From: Herpetosiphon geysericola
Lineage (GTDB): Bacteria; Chloroflexota; Chloroflexia; Chloroflexales; Herpetosiphonaceae
NCBI RefSeq assembly: GCF_001306135.1
Contig: NZ_LGKP01000008.1
Span: 62,001-126,000, forward strand
Reading direction: 5' to 3'
DNA length: 64,000 nucleotides
Every line of letters begins with the position of its first letter. The stretch's first letter is position 1. This document shows, piece by piece, positions 1 to 8,525 of this stretch. A model generated the notes under the pieces. It was not told the DNA's origin and did no database searches. It saw only the letters and a program-made list of their open reading frames with translations. The position numbers and the translations under genes are program-made.

Positions 1-117
1 CACGGTTGCGGTTGGCAGTATGATTGCGGTTGGTGGCACGGTTGCAGTTGGTTGGGTTTGATGATTAGTGCATCCAACCAATAACGCGAACATGAATATC
101 AAGGCATTACGACGCAT
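1..117 (-). CDS. Lipoprotein, 5' part only (runs off the window)
   Basis: Read on the minus strand from the ATG at 117, the first 39 codons are open to the window edge. They encode a positively charged start (MRRN), a hydrophobic stretch and a lipobox LVGC (Cys16), followed by Pro/Thr-rich repeats (PTATVPPTA). This is the layout of a secreted lipoprotein whose lipidated Cys is followed by a flexible linker. A purine-rich ribosome site, GAAGGGAAAGG, lies just upstream of the ATG. The function cannot be judged because the body of the protein is outside the window. Similar Pro/Thr-rich lipoproteins occur at 8526-9185 and 17510-18073. Confidence 0.75.
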   Translation of the reverse strand, partial: MRRNALIFMFALLVGCTNHQTQPTATVPPTAIILPTATV

Positions 118-250
118 AAAGACCTTTCCCTTCTATGTATGCTTGAGTCGTTTTAAAGCCTATTGAAACTGCTGCATCGATTGAATGATCTGCATCTGAG
201 CCAATTCTGATAGACTACTGAAATCGTGTGTTTAGGGAATAGGAGTAGCA

Positions 251-1363
251 ATGGTCAAGCGATTGCAGCATCAAGTTTTGAGTCAACGCGCCTTAAATCG
301 GGCCTTGTTGGGGCGCCAACATTTGTTAGAGCGGGTGCGTGGTTCAGTGTTGGGCTTGATTGATCAGCTCGTTGGAATGCAAGCCCAAGCCCCAAATCCA
401 CCCTATGTTGGCTTGTGGTCACGCTTGCATGGCTTTGAGCAGCAGCAATTATCAACTCTGTTTGAACAGCGCCAAGTTGTGCGAATTGCTCTGATGCGTT
501 CGACAATTCATTTGGTGAGTGCCAGCGATTGCCTTAACCTGCGGCCATTATTGCAGCCAGTTTTGGAGCGCGGCTTTCAATCGAATTTTGGCAAGCAACT
601 GCCTGGCATCGACAAGGCAGCCCTGATTGAATTTGGAAGGCATTTGCTTGAAACTCAGCCGCAAACGTTTCAAGCGCTTGGTGGCTTGCTGCACGAGCGT
701 TGGCCCGATTATCCGGCGGCAGCTTTGGCTCAAGCATTACGCACTTGGTTGGCGTTGGTGCAAGTGCCACCGCGTGGTTTATGGGCTACCAGCGGGCCAG
801 CGGCGCATACTATCGCTGAGCAGTGGTTGGGCCAGCCTTTAGCAAGCGCACCAGATTTGGCCCAATTGGTGCGGCGCTACTTGGCGGCCTTTGGTCCAGC
901 CAGTATCAACGATATGCAAGCATGGTCGGGGTTGACGCGTTTGGGCGTGGTTTTCAAGCAACTGCAAGCAGAATTGATCTGTTTCTGCGATGAGCAAGGC
1001 CGCGAATTGTACGATTTAGCTGCTGCGCCACGTCCCGACCCAGCAACGCCAGCGCCGCCAAGGCTACTGGCTGAATTTGACAATATTTTGCTAGCGCACG
1101 CTGATCGAACTAGAATTTTGAGCGAAGCCTATCGTCAACGCCTTTTTACTAGCAATGGCCTTATTCCCGGGGCGATTTTGGTTGATGGCTTTGTGGTAGG
1201 CATGTGGAAAATCAAACAGCCAGAATCAAGCCTGCACTTGCAGCTGTTCGAGCCAATTGCCAAGGCTGAACGCCAAGCGTTGGAGCACGAAGCAGCCAGT
1301 TTGCTACACTTTGCAACCAACAGCAATGAGCCGATTATTCAGTTTGCAGAACATAGAGCATAG
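251..1363 (+). CDS. Winged-helix DNA-binding protein, AlkZ-like (HTH_42 family)
   Basis: A 370-residue protein with the hallmarks of the HTH_42 family (COG3214), which includes the AlkZ and YcaQ DNA glycosylases. Residues 37-58 (IDQLVGMQAQAPNPPYVGLW) correspond to the segment that carries the glycosylase motif. Here it reads Q-A-Q (residues 44-46), the QxQ form found in AlkZ-like proteins, rather than the QxD of YcaQ. Later parts (IALMRSTIHLVS; LLAEFDNILLAHADR) also fit the family. The known role of active members is excision of bulky or crosslinked alkylated bases; activity here is inference. The ATG at 251 has AGGAG at 241-245. The gene stands alone, diverging from the lipoprotein gene. Confidence 0.8.
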   Translation: MVKRLQHQVLSQRALNRALLGRQHLLERVRGSVLGLIDQLVGMQAQAPNPPYVGLWSRLHGFEQQQLSTLFEQRQVVRIALMRSTIHLVSASDCLNLRPLLQPVLERGFQSNFGKQLPGIDKAALIEFGRHLLETQPQTFQALGGLLHERWPDYPAAALAQALRTWLALVQVPPRGLWATSGPAAHTIAEQWLGQPLASAPDLAQLVRRYLAAFGPASINDMQAWSGLTRLGVVFKQLQAELICFCDEQGRELYDLAAAPRPDPATPAPPRLLAEFDNILLAHADRTRILSEAYRQRLFTSNGLIPGAILVDGFVVGMWKIKQPESSLHLQLFEPIAKAERQALEHEAASLLHFATNSNEPIIQFAEHRA

Positions 1364-1380
1364 CTGTTGGCGGATACCTT

Positions 1381-1402
1381 TGACGCAGAGCCGCAGAGTT
1401 AA
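1381..1402. repeat. Single module of the dispersed GCAGAG repeat
   Basis: The segment TGACGCAGAGCCGCAGAGTTAA matches, in either orientation, the CTGCG-CTGCGTTAAC modules seen in the repeat clusters at 12.4-13.8 kb and 47.3 kb. It stands alone here, 17 bases after a stop codon. Confidence 0.5.
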
Positions 1403-1547
1403 GTTTTTGGGATTGATTATTAGTTAATCATGGCCTAACCAAAGAATAGGAGTAGCAACGAGCATGATCGTTAGGATGCTCGTAAGTTGGCGGTTGGATA
1501 CTACCTTCAAATCCTTCCTCCTCACACACACTCTTTCTCTTCTACAG

Positions 1548-1565
1548 ACGGCTCAATTGAGCCGT
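1548..1565 (-). terminator. Hairpin after the STAS sensor gene
   Basis: ACGGCTCAATTGAGCCGT is a perfect 18-base palindrome starting 9 bases beyond the minus-strand stop codon at 1574-1576. The minus-strand tail is not T-rich, so it may act as an RNA end-stabilising hairpin or weak terminator. Confidence 0.4.
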
Positions 1566-1573
1566 TTGTGGTT

Positions 1574-3145
1574 TTAGGCCAGTCGATTGATCTGCAAGTA
1601 GTGCATGCCACGTTTGAAGGCTTGCTCCAAGGTTGCCGCACTTTCGATTGTGCGCAGATCGATCTGCAAATTGACCAAGGTTTCGGCTATATCTGGACGA
1701 ATGCCAGCCAAAATAACTTGTGCTCCCAATAAGCGCGCAGCTTGGGCCGCCTCAAGAATTGCGCGTGCCACAACATTATCGACGACGGGAACGCCAGTAA
1801 TATCGAGAATCACGACTTTGGCGCGTTCTTGCTCAATGGCAATCAGCAGAGTGCTGCTAATATCGCCAGCGCGGTCAGCACTAAATTCACCAACCAAGGG
1901 CATTACGACCATATGTTTGGTAATTGGGATGCTGGGCATGCTCAAGCGGCGCACGGTGTCGAGCAAGCGTTCCTGGGCTTGATTTTGGGCTTGGACTTCG
2001 GCCAAAGCTGTGTGCAACTCGCTGGTACGGCTGACAACTTGGGCTTCTAGCTCCTCGTTGAGGTTGGCCAAGCGGGTTTGCGAGGCGTTTAAGCCGCTGG
2101 CCATGGTATTGAAGGCTCCTGCGAGGCTGGCTAGTTCGTCACGGGTATCGAGAATCACTGGCTCAAACGTGGTGGGATTTTGGCTAAATTCGGTTACGCC
2201 AGCGTAGAGTTTCTGAATCGGGCCAGCGATTCGTTTGCCAACATACCAGCCAACTGCAATTACAATTGGCGCTGCAATGAAGATCACAAGTAATAAACTT
2301 ACTGCCAGCCTGCCGACATTGGCATAAATCACATCTAATGGCCGCTCAACCACCAAGATCCAATCAACTGGTTCGATTGCGCTGCGCACGCCAAGCACTT
2401 CTTCGCCAAAAACGCTTTGATAGGTTGCAACTGTGGTTGCTTGGCTTAAGAGTGGTAGGTCGCGCATGGTGGGGTGTTCAGCCAAAGCTTCAATTTTGGC
2501 AGCGCTGATCAAATTGCCTTGCTCGGTCAAAATTAAAATTCGCATTTCGGCAGCGGTCTCAATGCGGGTTGTGCTTGTCCAGATGCGTTGCATGCTAACT
2601 TCGGCAACCAAGAATAAAACTTGATTGCTTGAGCTAAGCAATTGGGTGGCAACCCGAAAACGCGGCACTTCTTGCGGTGCTAATTTACGGTCGATGCTCC
2701 CACTAAATGCTGCTGGATCGGTAAATGATACCCGTCGCGTGCTGAGATCGGTCAAGAGCTGTGAGCCATTCAACGAGTTTGGCAAGGTTGGTTCGCCAAA
2801 TCGCGAGCTAGCAATCCGCCGTTGCCCATCAGCGCTATAAATTGCGACTTCAACAAAACTTGAACGAAACAGGCCAATTGTGGCAAGCTGTTGGGCGCTA
2901 ATTGTTTGCGGATCAGATTCGCGGGCAATATTTTCGGCAATATCTTGGAGTTCAATTGTGGTGTTGAATAAAAAGCGCCGGAAATCTTCGGCAGCCAAAT
3001 CGGTTAAGGCAATTTGTTGGCGCTCAGCCGATTCTTGCTCGGCGCGATAGCTAATCACCAACACCAATACCCAAACACTAAGCAATGGCAGCAATGCAGA
3101 GAGCGTAATGATCCACGTAACTCGACGACGAACACGTGCTCGCAT
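1574..3145 (-). CDS. Membrane sensor: extracytoplasmic domain, HAMP, RsbR-like STAS
   Basis: A 523-residue protein. Residues 10-31 form a membrane helix and residues ~35-275 an extracytoplasmic sensor region of Cache-like layout. A second helix lies at ~278-302, then a HAMP segment (GKRIAGPIQKLYAGV), a coiled coil (~360-400) and a C-terminal STAS domain (~415-515). The STAS part contains ILDITGVPVVDN and GIRPDIAETLVN, which are diagnostic of the RsbR family. Thr489 in the IAET segment lies where RsbR proteins carry a phospho-acceptor Thr. RsbR proteins form stressosome-type complexes with RsbS and RsbT, but no RsbS, RsbT or RsbU is encoded in this window. A signalling output through protein contacts is inferred. 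A related STAS domain ends the protein at 6364-7317. Confidence 0.85.
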   Translation of the reverse strand: MRARVRRRVTWIITLSALLPLLSVWVLVLVISYRAEQESAERQQIALTDLAAEDFRRFLFNTTIELQDIAENIARESDPQTISAQQLATIGLFRSSFVEVAIYSADGQRRIASSRFGEPTLPNSLNGSQLLTDLSTRRVSFTDPAAFSGSIDRKLAPQEVPRFRVATQLLSSSNQVLFLVAEVSMQRIWTSTTRIETAAEMRILILTEQGNLISAAKIEALAEHPTMRDLPLLSQATTVATYQSVFGEEVLGVRSAIEPVDWILVVERPLDVIYANVGRLAVSLLLVIFIAAPIVIAVGWYVGKRIAGPIQKLYAGVTEFSQNPTTFEPVILDTRDELASLAGAFNTMASGLNASQTRLANLNEELEAQVVSRTSELHTALAEVQAQNQAQERLLDTVRRLSMPSIPITKHMVVMPLVGEFSADRAGDISSTLLIAIEQERAKVVILDITGVPVVDNVVARAILEAAQAARLLGAQVILAGIRPDIAETLVNLQIDLRTIESAATLEQAFKRGMHYLQINRLA

Positions 3146-3423
3146 AGTGTTTTCCTATCCATCAAGCCATAGCCAAATAGCCCATGGCCGATTCATCAAA
3201 CACCATCCGCTGCCGTTGCCATCTCGACCCAGCTTGAGGCTTGCAACCAGTGGTGTTTTTTGAAGAATTCTCAGCATCTAGCTGAGCCAAAAGGTTGGTC
3301 TAGTGTAGCAGTAAATAGCCTAGCTAGCAATATAGCTAGGCTGGTAATTTTGGGCTTGCTAGCAAACACTTTTAGGGTTTGCGGGGCTTGATAGTGGCTG
3401 ATTTTGGCTAATCGCAACAATTT
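3146..3423. other. Intergenic region with a hairpin and a possible promoter
   Basis: No gene is visible. A perfect 10-bp stem (3317-3326 with 3333-3342, loop of 6) sits in the middle. On the minus strand, TGCTACACT at 3310-3302 resembles an extended -10 element and could drive the STAS sensor gene that starts at 3145, giving a leader of about 150 bases. Confidence 0.35.
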
Positions 3424-3452
3424 CCCCGCGCCTGAATGTAGTAGGCGCGGGG
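3424..3452 (-). terminator. Terminator-like hairpin after the beta-glucosidase gene
   Basis: A perfect 10-bp GC-rich stem (CCCCGCGCCT with AGGCGCGGGG, loop of 9) lies 28 bases beyond the stop codon at 3480. The minus-strand tail is AAATTGTTG, so the T-tract is weak. Confidence 0.5.
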
Positions 3453-3479
3453 ATTGGGACTGAGGGAATTTGCTAAAGC

Positions 3480-4904
3480 TTATTCCTGCGGGCCAATTGG
3501 GCAATTGCGGTAGCGCTGGGCAAGTGCTTCTAATTCACTGGGCAAGCTTGGCAAACCATTATTGGCTACAATCTGTTGATACCAGCGGGCGCTGCGTTTG
3601 GGCGTGCGTTTTTGGGTTGCAAAATCGACTTCAATAATCCCAAAGCGCTCGTCGTAGCCCTCGGCCCATTCGTAGTTGTCGAGCATCGACCAAGCATAGT
3701 AGCCTTTGACGGGCACACCAGCATCGATTGCGTCGGCTACAGCTTCCAAGTGAGTATGCAGATAACTCAGTCGATCGCCATCATTCACTGAGCCATCTTT
3801 TGCGCGTTTGAGGTCGGCGAAGGCGCTGCCATTTTCGGTGATATAAATCGGCGTATCGCCATAATCGCGCTGCACTCGTTTGAGCAAATCGGCAAAGGCT
3901 GCGGGCACAACTTCCCAGCCGCGAAAACTGGTTTCGCCAATCGTTGGGCTATTGGTAAGCGCCAAAAATTTGCTTTCGTCTGCCGCCGAAATGCGATTCG
4001 GGAAGTAATAGTTAATCCCCAAGAAATCAATTGGCTGTTGGATGACGGCCAAATCGCCAGCCTGCACATAATCCATTTCAAGCCGATGATGTTGCGCGAA
4101 CCATTCAACAATATCGGCGGGGTAGCTGCCACGGAAAATGGGGTCAAGGAACCAGCGATTGCCATAGCCATCGTTGCGCCATGCAGCGGCATGATCTTCT
4201 GGGGTATCGTGGGTTGGATAGGCAGGGGTCAAATTAAGCGTGATGCCAATTTGGCCTGCTACTTTATGGTCGCGGAATAATTGGGTTGCCAAGCCATGCG
4301 AATAGAGCAGGTGATGCGAGGCTTTGACGGCGCTGGGCAAATCTTTGATTCCAGGCGCATGGCGGCCTTGTAAGTGACCAACAAAGGCCGCAACCCACGG
4401 CTCGTTGTGGGTAATCCAGAACGGCACGCTCGCACCTAATTGGCGATACATAGCTTCTGCATATTCAGCAAAGCGCAAGGCCGTATCGCGATTCATCCAG
4501 CCGCCAGCATCTTGCAAGGCTTGGGGCAAATCCCAGTGGTAGAGCGTGGCCATTGGCGTAAGCTGGCGTTGATGCAGGCCTTCGATAATCCGTTTGTAAA
4601 AATCCAGCCCTGCTTGGTTGATTTTGCCTTTGCCTTCTGGGAAAATTCGTGGCCATGCAATCGAGAAACGATAACTGGCTAGCCCAAGCTCGCGCATCAA
4701 ATCCAAATCTTCTGGGTAGCGATGATAGTGATCGCAGGCAATATCGCCAGTTTGGCCAAACTTGGTCTTGCCTGGCGTATGGCTAAATCTATCCCAAATT
4801 GATTCGCCACGGCCATCTTCGTGTACGGCCCCTTCAATTTGATATGCTGAGGTCGCAGTGCCCCAAAGAAAATCGCTAGGAAAATGCTTTTCAACAGTGG
4901 TCAT
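3480..4904 (-). CDS. Glycoside hydrolase family 1 beta-glucosidase
   Basis: A 474-residue GH1 enzyme covering the whole family length. GH1 enzymes are retaining beta-glycosidases that release the terminal non-reducing sugar from cellobiose and related beta-glycosides. The acid/base Glu is in THNEPW (Glu168 from the chosen start) and the nucleophile Glu in ITENG (Glu357). The glucose-site motifs DFLWGTATSAYQIEG and YAWSMLDNYEWAEGY are intact. There is no signal peptide, so it is cytoplasmic and would act on imported oligosaccharides. The start at 4904 is chosen because AAAGGAGA precedes it at good spacing; an upstream in-frame ATG at 4934 lacks such a site. The gene is monocistronic and diverges from ribD. 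Confidence 0.95.
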   Translation of the reverse strand: MTTVEKHFPSDFLWGTATSAYQIEGAVHEDGRGESIWDRFSHTPGKTKFGQTGDIACDHYHRYPEDLDLMRELGLASYRFSIAWPRIFPEGKGKINQAGLDFYKRIIEGLHQRQLTPMATLYHWDLPQALQDAGGWMNRDTALRFAEYAEAMYRQLGASVPFWITHNEPWVAAFVGHLQGRHAPGIKDLPSAVKASHHLLYSHGLATQLFRDHKVAGQIGITLNLTPAYPTHDTPEDHAAAWRNDGYGNRWFLDPIFRGSYPADIVEWFAQHHRLEMDYVQAGDLAVIQQPIDFLGINYYFPNRISAADESKFLALTNSPTIGETSFRGWEVVPAAFADLLKRVQRDYGDTPIYITENGSAFADLKRAKDGSVNDGDRLSYLHTHLEAVADAIDAGVPVKGYYAWSMLDNYEWAEGYDERFGIIEVDFATQKRTPKRSARWYQQIVANNGLPSLPSELEALAQRYRNCPIGPQE

Positions 4905-5013
4905 CTGGTCTCCTTTGCCCATGAATTCGTGCAATGTTTGAAATCGGTCTCATGCTGCTTGGTTGCTGCAATCACAAAACCGCCTGTATTATACGGCTGA
5001 ATCGTTGATTGAA

Positions 5014-6129
5014 ATGAGCATGCTGATGGATGAGAATTTTATGCAGGCAGCGCTCGCACAAGCCAATTTGGCGCTTGGCCGCACGAGTCCCAATCCGGCG
5101 GTGGGCGCAGTGGTTGTGCAGGCTGGGCAGCTTGTTGGGCGTGGCCATACTCAACCGCCGGGCCAGGCCCATGCAGAAGTCATGGCCTTGCGCGAGGCTG
5201 GCGATCTGGCTCGTGGCGCAACGCTGTATGTTACGCTTGAGCCATGCACAATTTGGGGTCGCACGCCGCCATGCACCGATGCGATTATCGCCGCAGGCAT
5301 TCGTGAGGTCGTGATTGCTGCGCGCGATCCCAACCCGCGTTTCGAGCACGATGCAGCGAGCGTGCTCCAAGCCGCAGGCATTCTGGTGCGCTTTGATCAG
5401 GCTGCTGAAGCTGCGGCCATCGCTCAAACCGAGGCCTTTCGGCATTGGATTGTGACTAAACAGCCGTTTGTAACGGTTAAATATGCCATGAGCCTTGATG
5501 GCAAAATTGCCACCCGCACAGGCGATGCGCGCTGGATTAGCGGCCCAGCCTCACGCCAAAAGGTGCATGAATTGCGTGACCAAACTGATGCGATTTTAGT
5601 TGGCATCAACACGGTACTTGCTGATGATCCGCTTCTGACGACGCGCTTGGCGCAGCATTGGCGACCAGTGCAACACCCGCTGCGGATTGTGCTCGATGCG
5701 CGAGGCCGTATGCCTGCGAGCGCGGCGATGTTGGCAGATCAAGTTCCTGGAACAACCATTATCGCTACAACCGCCGCTGCCAGTGCCGAATGGCGGGCCA
5801 GCATCAGCAACGCTGAAATTCTGGAGTTGCCAAGCAATTCTGAAGGGCGGGTTGCGCTTGATGCTTTGTTGCGTGAGCTAGGCCAGCGTGATATTAGTTC
5901 GTTGTTGGTTGAGGGCGGCGGCGAAACGATTGCCGCGTTTTTGGCGATGCAGGCAGTGCAGAAATTACAAGTTGTGATTGCGCCTAAAATTATTGGCGGC
6001 GTTGCGCCAAGCCCAGTTGGCGGCGTTGGTATTGCGCGCATGAATGAGGCCCAGTTGTGGCAATGGAGCGCAAGTGAACAAGTTGGGGCCGATATGTGGC
6101 TCACAGCCTATCCCAACCCGCAGGTATAG
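5014..6129 (+). CDS. ribD: Bifunctional riboflavin deaminase/reductase
   Basis: Two enzyme domains of riboflavin synthesis are fused in one protein of about 371 residues. The N-terminal cytidine-deaminase fold has the zinc motif HAEV and PCTIWGRTPPC, and deaminates the pyrimidinedione precursor. The C-terminal reductase (from KYAMSLDGKIATRTGDARWI, with VGINTVLADDP) reduces the ribosyl side chain with NADPH. A -10-like TATTAT at 4987-4992 argues against in-frame starts further upstream; ATGs at 5014, 5020 and 5026 are all possible and none has a strong ribosome site. No other rib gene and no FMN riboswitch is visible nearby, so ribD is separated from its pathway partners. Confidence 0.95.
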   Translation: MSMLMDENFMQAALAQANLALGRTSPNPAVGAVVVQAGQLVGRGHTQPPGQAHAEVMALREAGDLARGATLYVTLEPCTIWGRTPPCTDAIIAAGIREVVIAARDPNPRFEHDAASVLQAAGILVRFDQAAEAAAIAQTEAFRHWIVTKQPFVTVKYAMSLDGKIATRTGDARWISGPASRQKVHELRDQTDAILVGINTVLADDPLLTTRLAQHWRPVQHPLRIVLDARGRMPASAAMLADQVPGTTIIATTAAASAEWRASISNAEILELPSNSEGRVALDALLRELGQRDISSLLVEGGGETIAAFLAMQAVQKLQVVIAPKIIGGVAPSPVGGVGIARMNEAQLWQWSASEQVGADMWLTAYPNPQV

Positions 6130-6283
6130 CAATGTAAACCTTGGAGCTATGATTTTCCTGTTGATACTTGTCCCTGCTCAACCTAGTCAGCATGTAACGC
6201 AATGTAAACCTTGGAGCTATGATTTTGCTGTGGCTGCTTGTCCCTGCTTAATCTAGCTCTAATGTAAATCAATGTTCACCTTG
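6129..6283 (+). repeat. 70-bp tandem repeat (2.2 copies) with ATGTAA boxes
   Basis: A unit starting GCAATGTAAACCTTGGAGC repeats with a 70-base period (6129, 6199, then a partial and diverged copy from about 6269). At the unit junctions the box ATGTAA recurs 10 bases apart: 6192-6197 and 6202-6207, then 6262-6267 with the variant ATGTTC at 6272-6277. Spacing of one helical turn is typical of tandem binding sites for a dimeric regulator. The repeat lies directly upstream of the -10 element at 6325. Confidence 0.75.
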
Positions 6284-6321
6284 TGGGGGTCGAAAAATCA
6301 CCCTGAGAATATGCCTAATCC

Positions 6322-6330
6322 TGCTAAAAT
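6322..6330 (+). promoter_or_regulatory. Extended -10 promoter of the STAS membrane protein
   Basis: TGCTAAAAT is an extended -10 element placed 34 bases before the ATG at 6364. No clear -35 is visible; the ATGTAA boxes lie upstream, at about -140 and -70 relative to the expected start site, as for an activator. Confidence 0.5.
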
Positions 6331-6363
6331 AGACGAGGCCTAACATACAATAAAGGAACCATC

Positions 6364-7317
6364 ATGCGGCTTAGTCAACGTTTTGCACTCTTAACCCTGC
6401 TGCTCTTTGAAGCGCTTATGAGCACGTTAGGTTTTGCCTATTTACTCTTTAATGGTGGTGAGCCTGAAGTATTAATTGGCTTAGGGATCTTGCCAATCGT
6501 AACCTTGGGTTTGGCCTATGGGGCGTGGCGCAATTGGGCGTGGGTGCCGTTGGTCAGCCTCGTGGTGGCAACCGCAATAACGGTTTTATTGCTGATTGAT
6601 CCGGCCAAGGATATTTATTTCTCGCCAGTGTTGCTGGCCCCGATGGCAATTGCCTTTGTGATTACCGATTCGCGCACGACGATTCTCACGGCGCTGGCAG
6701 CGATGCTAGTCACATGGGTGCGGGCCGATAGTGATACGCCGTATCTTAAAGTTGATTATGCAATTTGTTATGCCTTTATTGCTGGCTGCTTGTGGCTGGG
6801 GCGCTTGATTTTGGAGCAAACCCAGCGCGCCAACAGCGAGGCCTTGGTCTTGGCCCAAACTGCGCATGGCTCGGCCCAGCGTTATGCCCAAGAAGCAGAA
6901 GATCGGGCTAATCATTTAGCAGCTCAATCGGCGGAGCAACAACGCTTGTTGGCAACCGTTGCCGCGCTCGAAACCCCGATTGTTGAAGTCGACGAGCATG
7001 TATTGCTTGCGCCAATCATTGGCTATGTTGATGCGCAACGGGCGGCCCAATTGACCGATCGGATTTTGGCGGCAGTCAATCAAGGCCACGCCAAAGCGAT
7101 TATTCTGGATATTACGAGCTTGAGCGAGGTCAATGAACAAACTGCCCAACAATTGCTGCGCTTGGCCAGCGCCATTCGCTTATTGGGCAGTTCGGTGATT
7201 CTGAGTGGCATTAGCGCTGATTTGGCGACAACCCTTGTGCGCCAACGGATCGATTTGGGACTGGTGCGAACTGCGCCAACGCCGTATGCCGCCTTGCAAA
7301 TTGCCGCCAAACTTTAA
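6364..7317 (+). CDS. Membrane protein with C-terminal RsbR-like STAS domain
   Basis: A 317-residue protein. The first ~155 residues contain about five hydrophobic helices with very short loops, as in an integral sensor domain. A coiled coil follows (~155-205), then a STAS domain (~210-317) with ILDITSLSEVNEQ and GISADLATTLV. The latter aligns with GIRPDIAETLV of the sensor at 1574-3145, including the Thr. Coiled coil plus STAS is the RsbR plan, but with a membrane-embedded input domain in place of globin- or Cache-like input. The ribosome site AAAGGA precedes the ATG. Its stop codon overlaps that of the convergent permease gene by four bases. The signal sensed is unknown. Confidence 0.8.
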   Translation: MRLSQRFALLTLLLFEALMSTLGFAYLLFNGGEPEVLIGLGILPIVTLGLAYGAWRNWAWVPLVSLVVATAITVLLLIDPAKDIYFSPVLLAPMAIAFVITDSRTTILTALAAMLVTWVRADSDTPYLKVDYAICYAFIAGCLWLGRLILEQTQRANSEALVLAQTAHGSAQRYAQEAEDRANHLAAQSAEQQRLLATVAALETPIVEVDEHVLLAPIIGYVDAQRAAQLTDRILAAVNQGHAKAIILDITSLSEVNEQTAQQLLRLASAIRLLGSSVILSGISADLATTLVRQRIDLGLVRTAPTPYAALQIAAKL

Positions 7318-8516
7318 AGCTTGCCCAGTTGAAACAGGTCGCGGATGCGCAGGCTTTGGCGATAGCGCAACAAGCCAATGCGCACGACGCGCCCAGCAAA
7401 ACGGGTGATTAACGCTGCCATCAGCCACAACCAAAGCACGGTTGCAATTTGCTGCCAAACTGGCACGCTGCCGCTCATCACCCGTTGTAGCAGGGTAATC
7501 GGCGCGGTATAGGGAAAGATATTAAAGCCTAGCGCCAAACCGCCATTTGGATTATTGCTCAGTACCGCGATAAACCACAATGGCATTGTACACAAGAGCG
7601 TCACGATGCCGGTTAGTTGCTGGCCTTGCTGCGCGCTGGTAACTGCGGCACCGATTGCGCTAAGGGTGGCGGCAATAATAAAGTAGCTTGGGAAAAACAG
7701 CATAAACGCCAGCACGATTACACCAATGCTAATGCCTTGCTCGCCAATCAGATCGAATTGGGCGGCTGCAAAGCCCAATAACACCAAGCCGCCGCTGGCC
7801 CAGATGCTTAATTGGGTCAGCGCCAAAGCTCCTAAGCCCAAAATCTTGCCAGTCATAATTTGGTAAGTCGAGAGCGAACTGGCCAGAATTTCCATAATTC
7901 GCTGCTCTTTTTCTTCGATCAAGGCCATCATCAGGTACGAGCCACTGCCGAAGGTCGAGCCAAGCAACAAAATTCCAAAGAAAATCGGCACGGCAATCGA
8001 TAAGCCAGAGCGGCGCGCCTCTTCTGGTGGTGCATCGAGCACAATGCTATCGAGTTTGCGAATTGGCTGAAACACCACATCTGGCTCGTCGCGCAATTGG
8101 GCTGCCAGCACGGCCTTTAAAAACCCACTAAACTGGCTTTCGGCCAGTTGCGGTAAAGCTTCGAGCGCATAGCCTTCAATTGTGCCTTTGGCCAAAAAAT
8201 CGCTGGGCACCACAAAGGCAGCATCGATCGATGCTGCTTGGAGCGCAGTTTTGGCTTCATCTAAGCTGGCATATTGGCGCAGTTGCACATCGCCCAAGTT
8301 GCTGCGCCAGGCAATCTCTGGCTGCAAGCCCGTAGTTAAACCACTTTGGTCGACATACCCAATTGCCTTAACTTGCGACGAGAGCAGCAACACAACCACA
8401 ACCACAACAAACAGGAGCACTAACATAATCGGCATGCCAAAGGTGGAGATCAAAAAACCGCGACGGCGCAGATGGGTCAAATATTCATGGCGGGCAATTG
8501 TCCAGATTTTGCTCAT
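7314..8516 (-). CDS. ABC-2 type export permease
   Basis: A 400-residue permease of the ABC-2/NatB type. It has a cytoplasmic start (MSKIWTIARHEYLTHLRRRG), one N-terminal membrane helix, a large external domain (~45-175) and a C-terminal block of about five helices with the family segment EEKEQRIMEILASSLS. Such proteins export ions, drugs or lipids when paired with an ATPase. No ATPase gene adjoins it. It is the last gene of a three-gene unit, 9 bases downstream of the lipoprotein gene, with AAGGGAT before its ATG. Substrate unknown. Confidence 0.85.
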   Translation of the reverse strand: MSKIWTIARHEYLTHLRRRGFLISTFGMPIMLVLLFVVVVVVLLLSSQVKAIGYVDQSGLTTGLQPEIAWRSNLGDVQLRQYASLDEAKTALQAASIDAAFVVPSDFLAKGTIEGYALEALPQLAESQFSGFLKAVLAAQLRDEPDVVFQPIRKLDSIVLDAPPEEARRSGLSIAVPIFFGILLLGSTFGSGSYLMMALIEEKEQRIMEILASSLSTYQIMTGKILGLGALALTQLSIWASGGLVLLGFAAAQFDLIGEQGISIGVIVLAFMLFFPSYFIIAATLSAIGAAVTSAQQGQQLTGIVTLLCTMPLWFIAVLSNNPNGGLALGFNIFPYTAPITLLQRVMSGSVPVWQQIATVLWLWLMAALITRFAGRVVRIGLLRYRQSLRIRDLFQLGKL

Positions 8517-8525
8517 CGCAATCCC

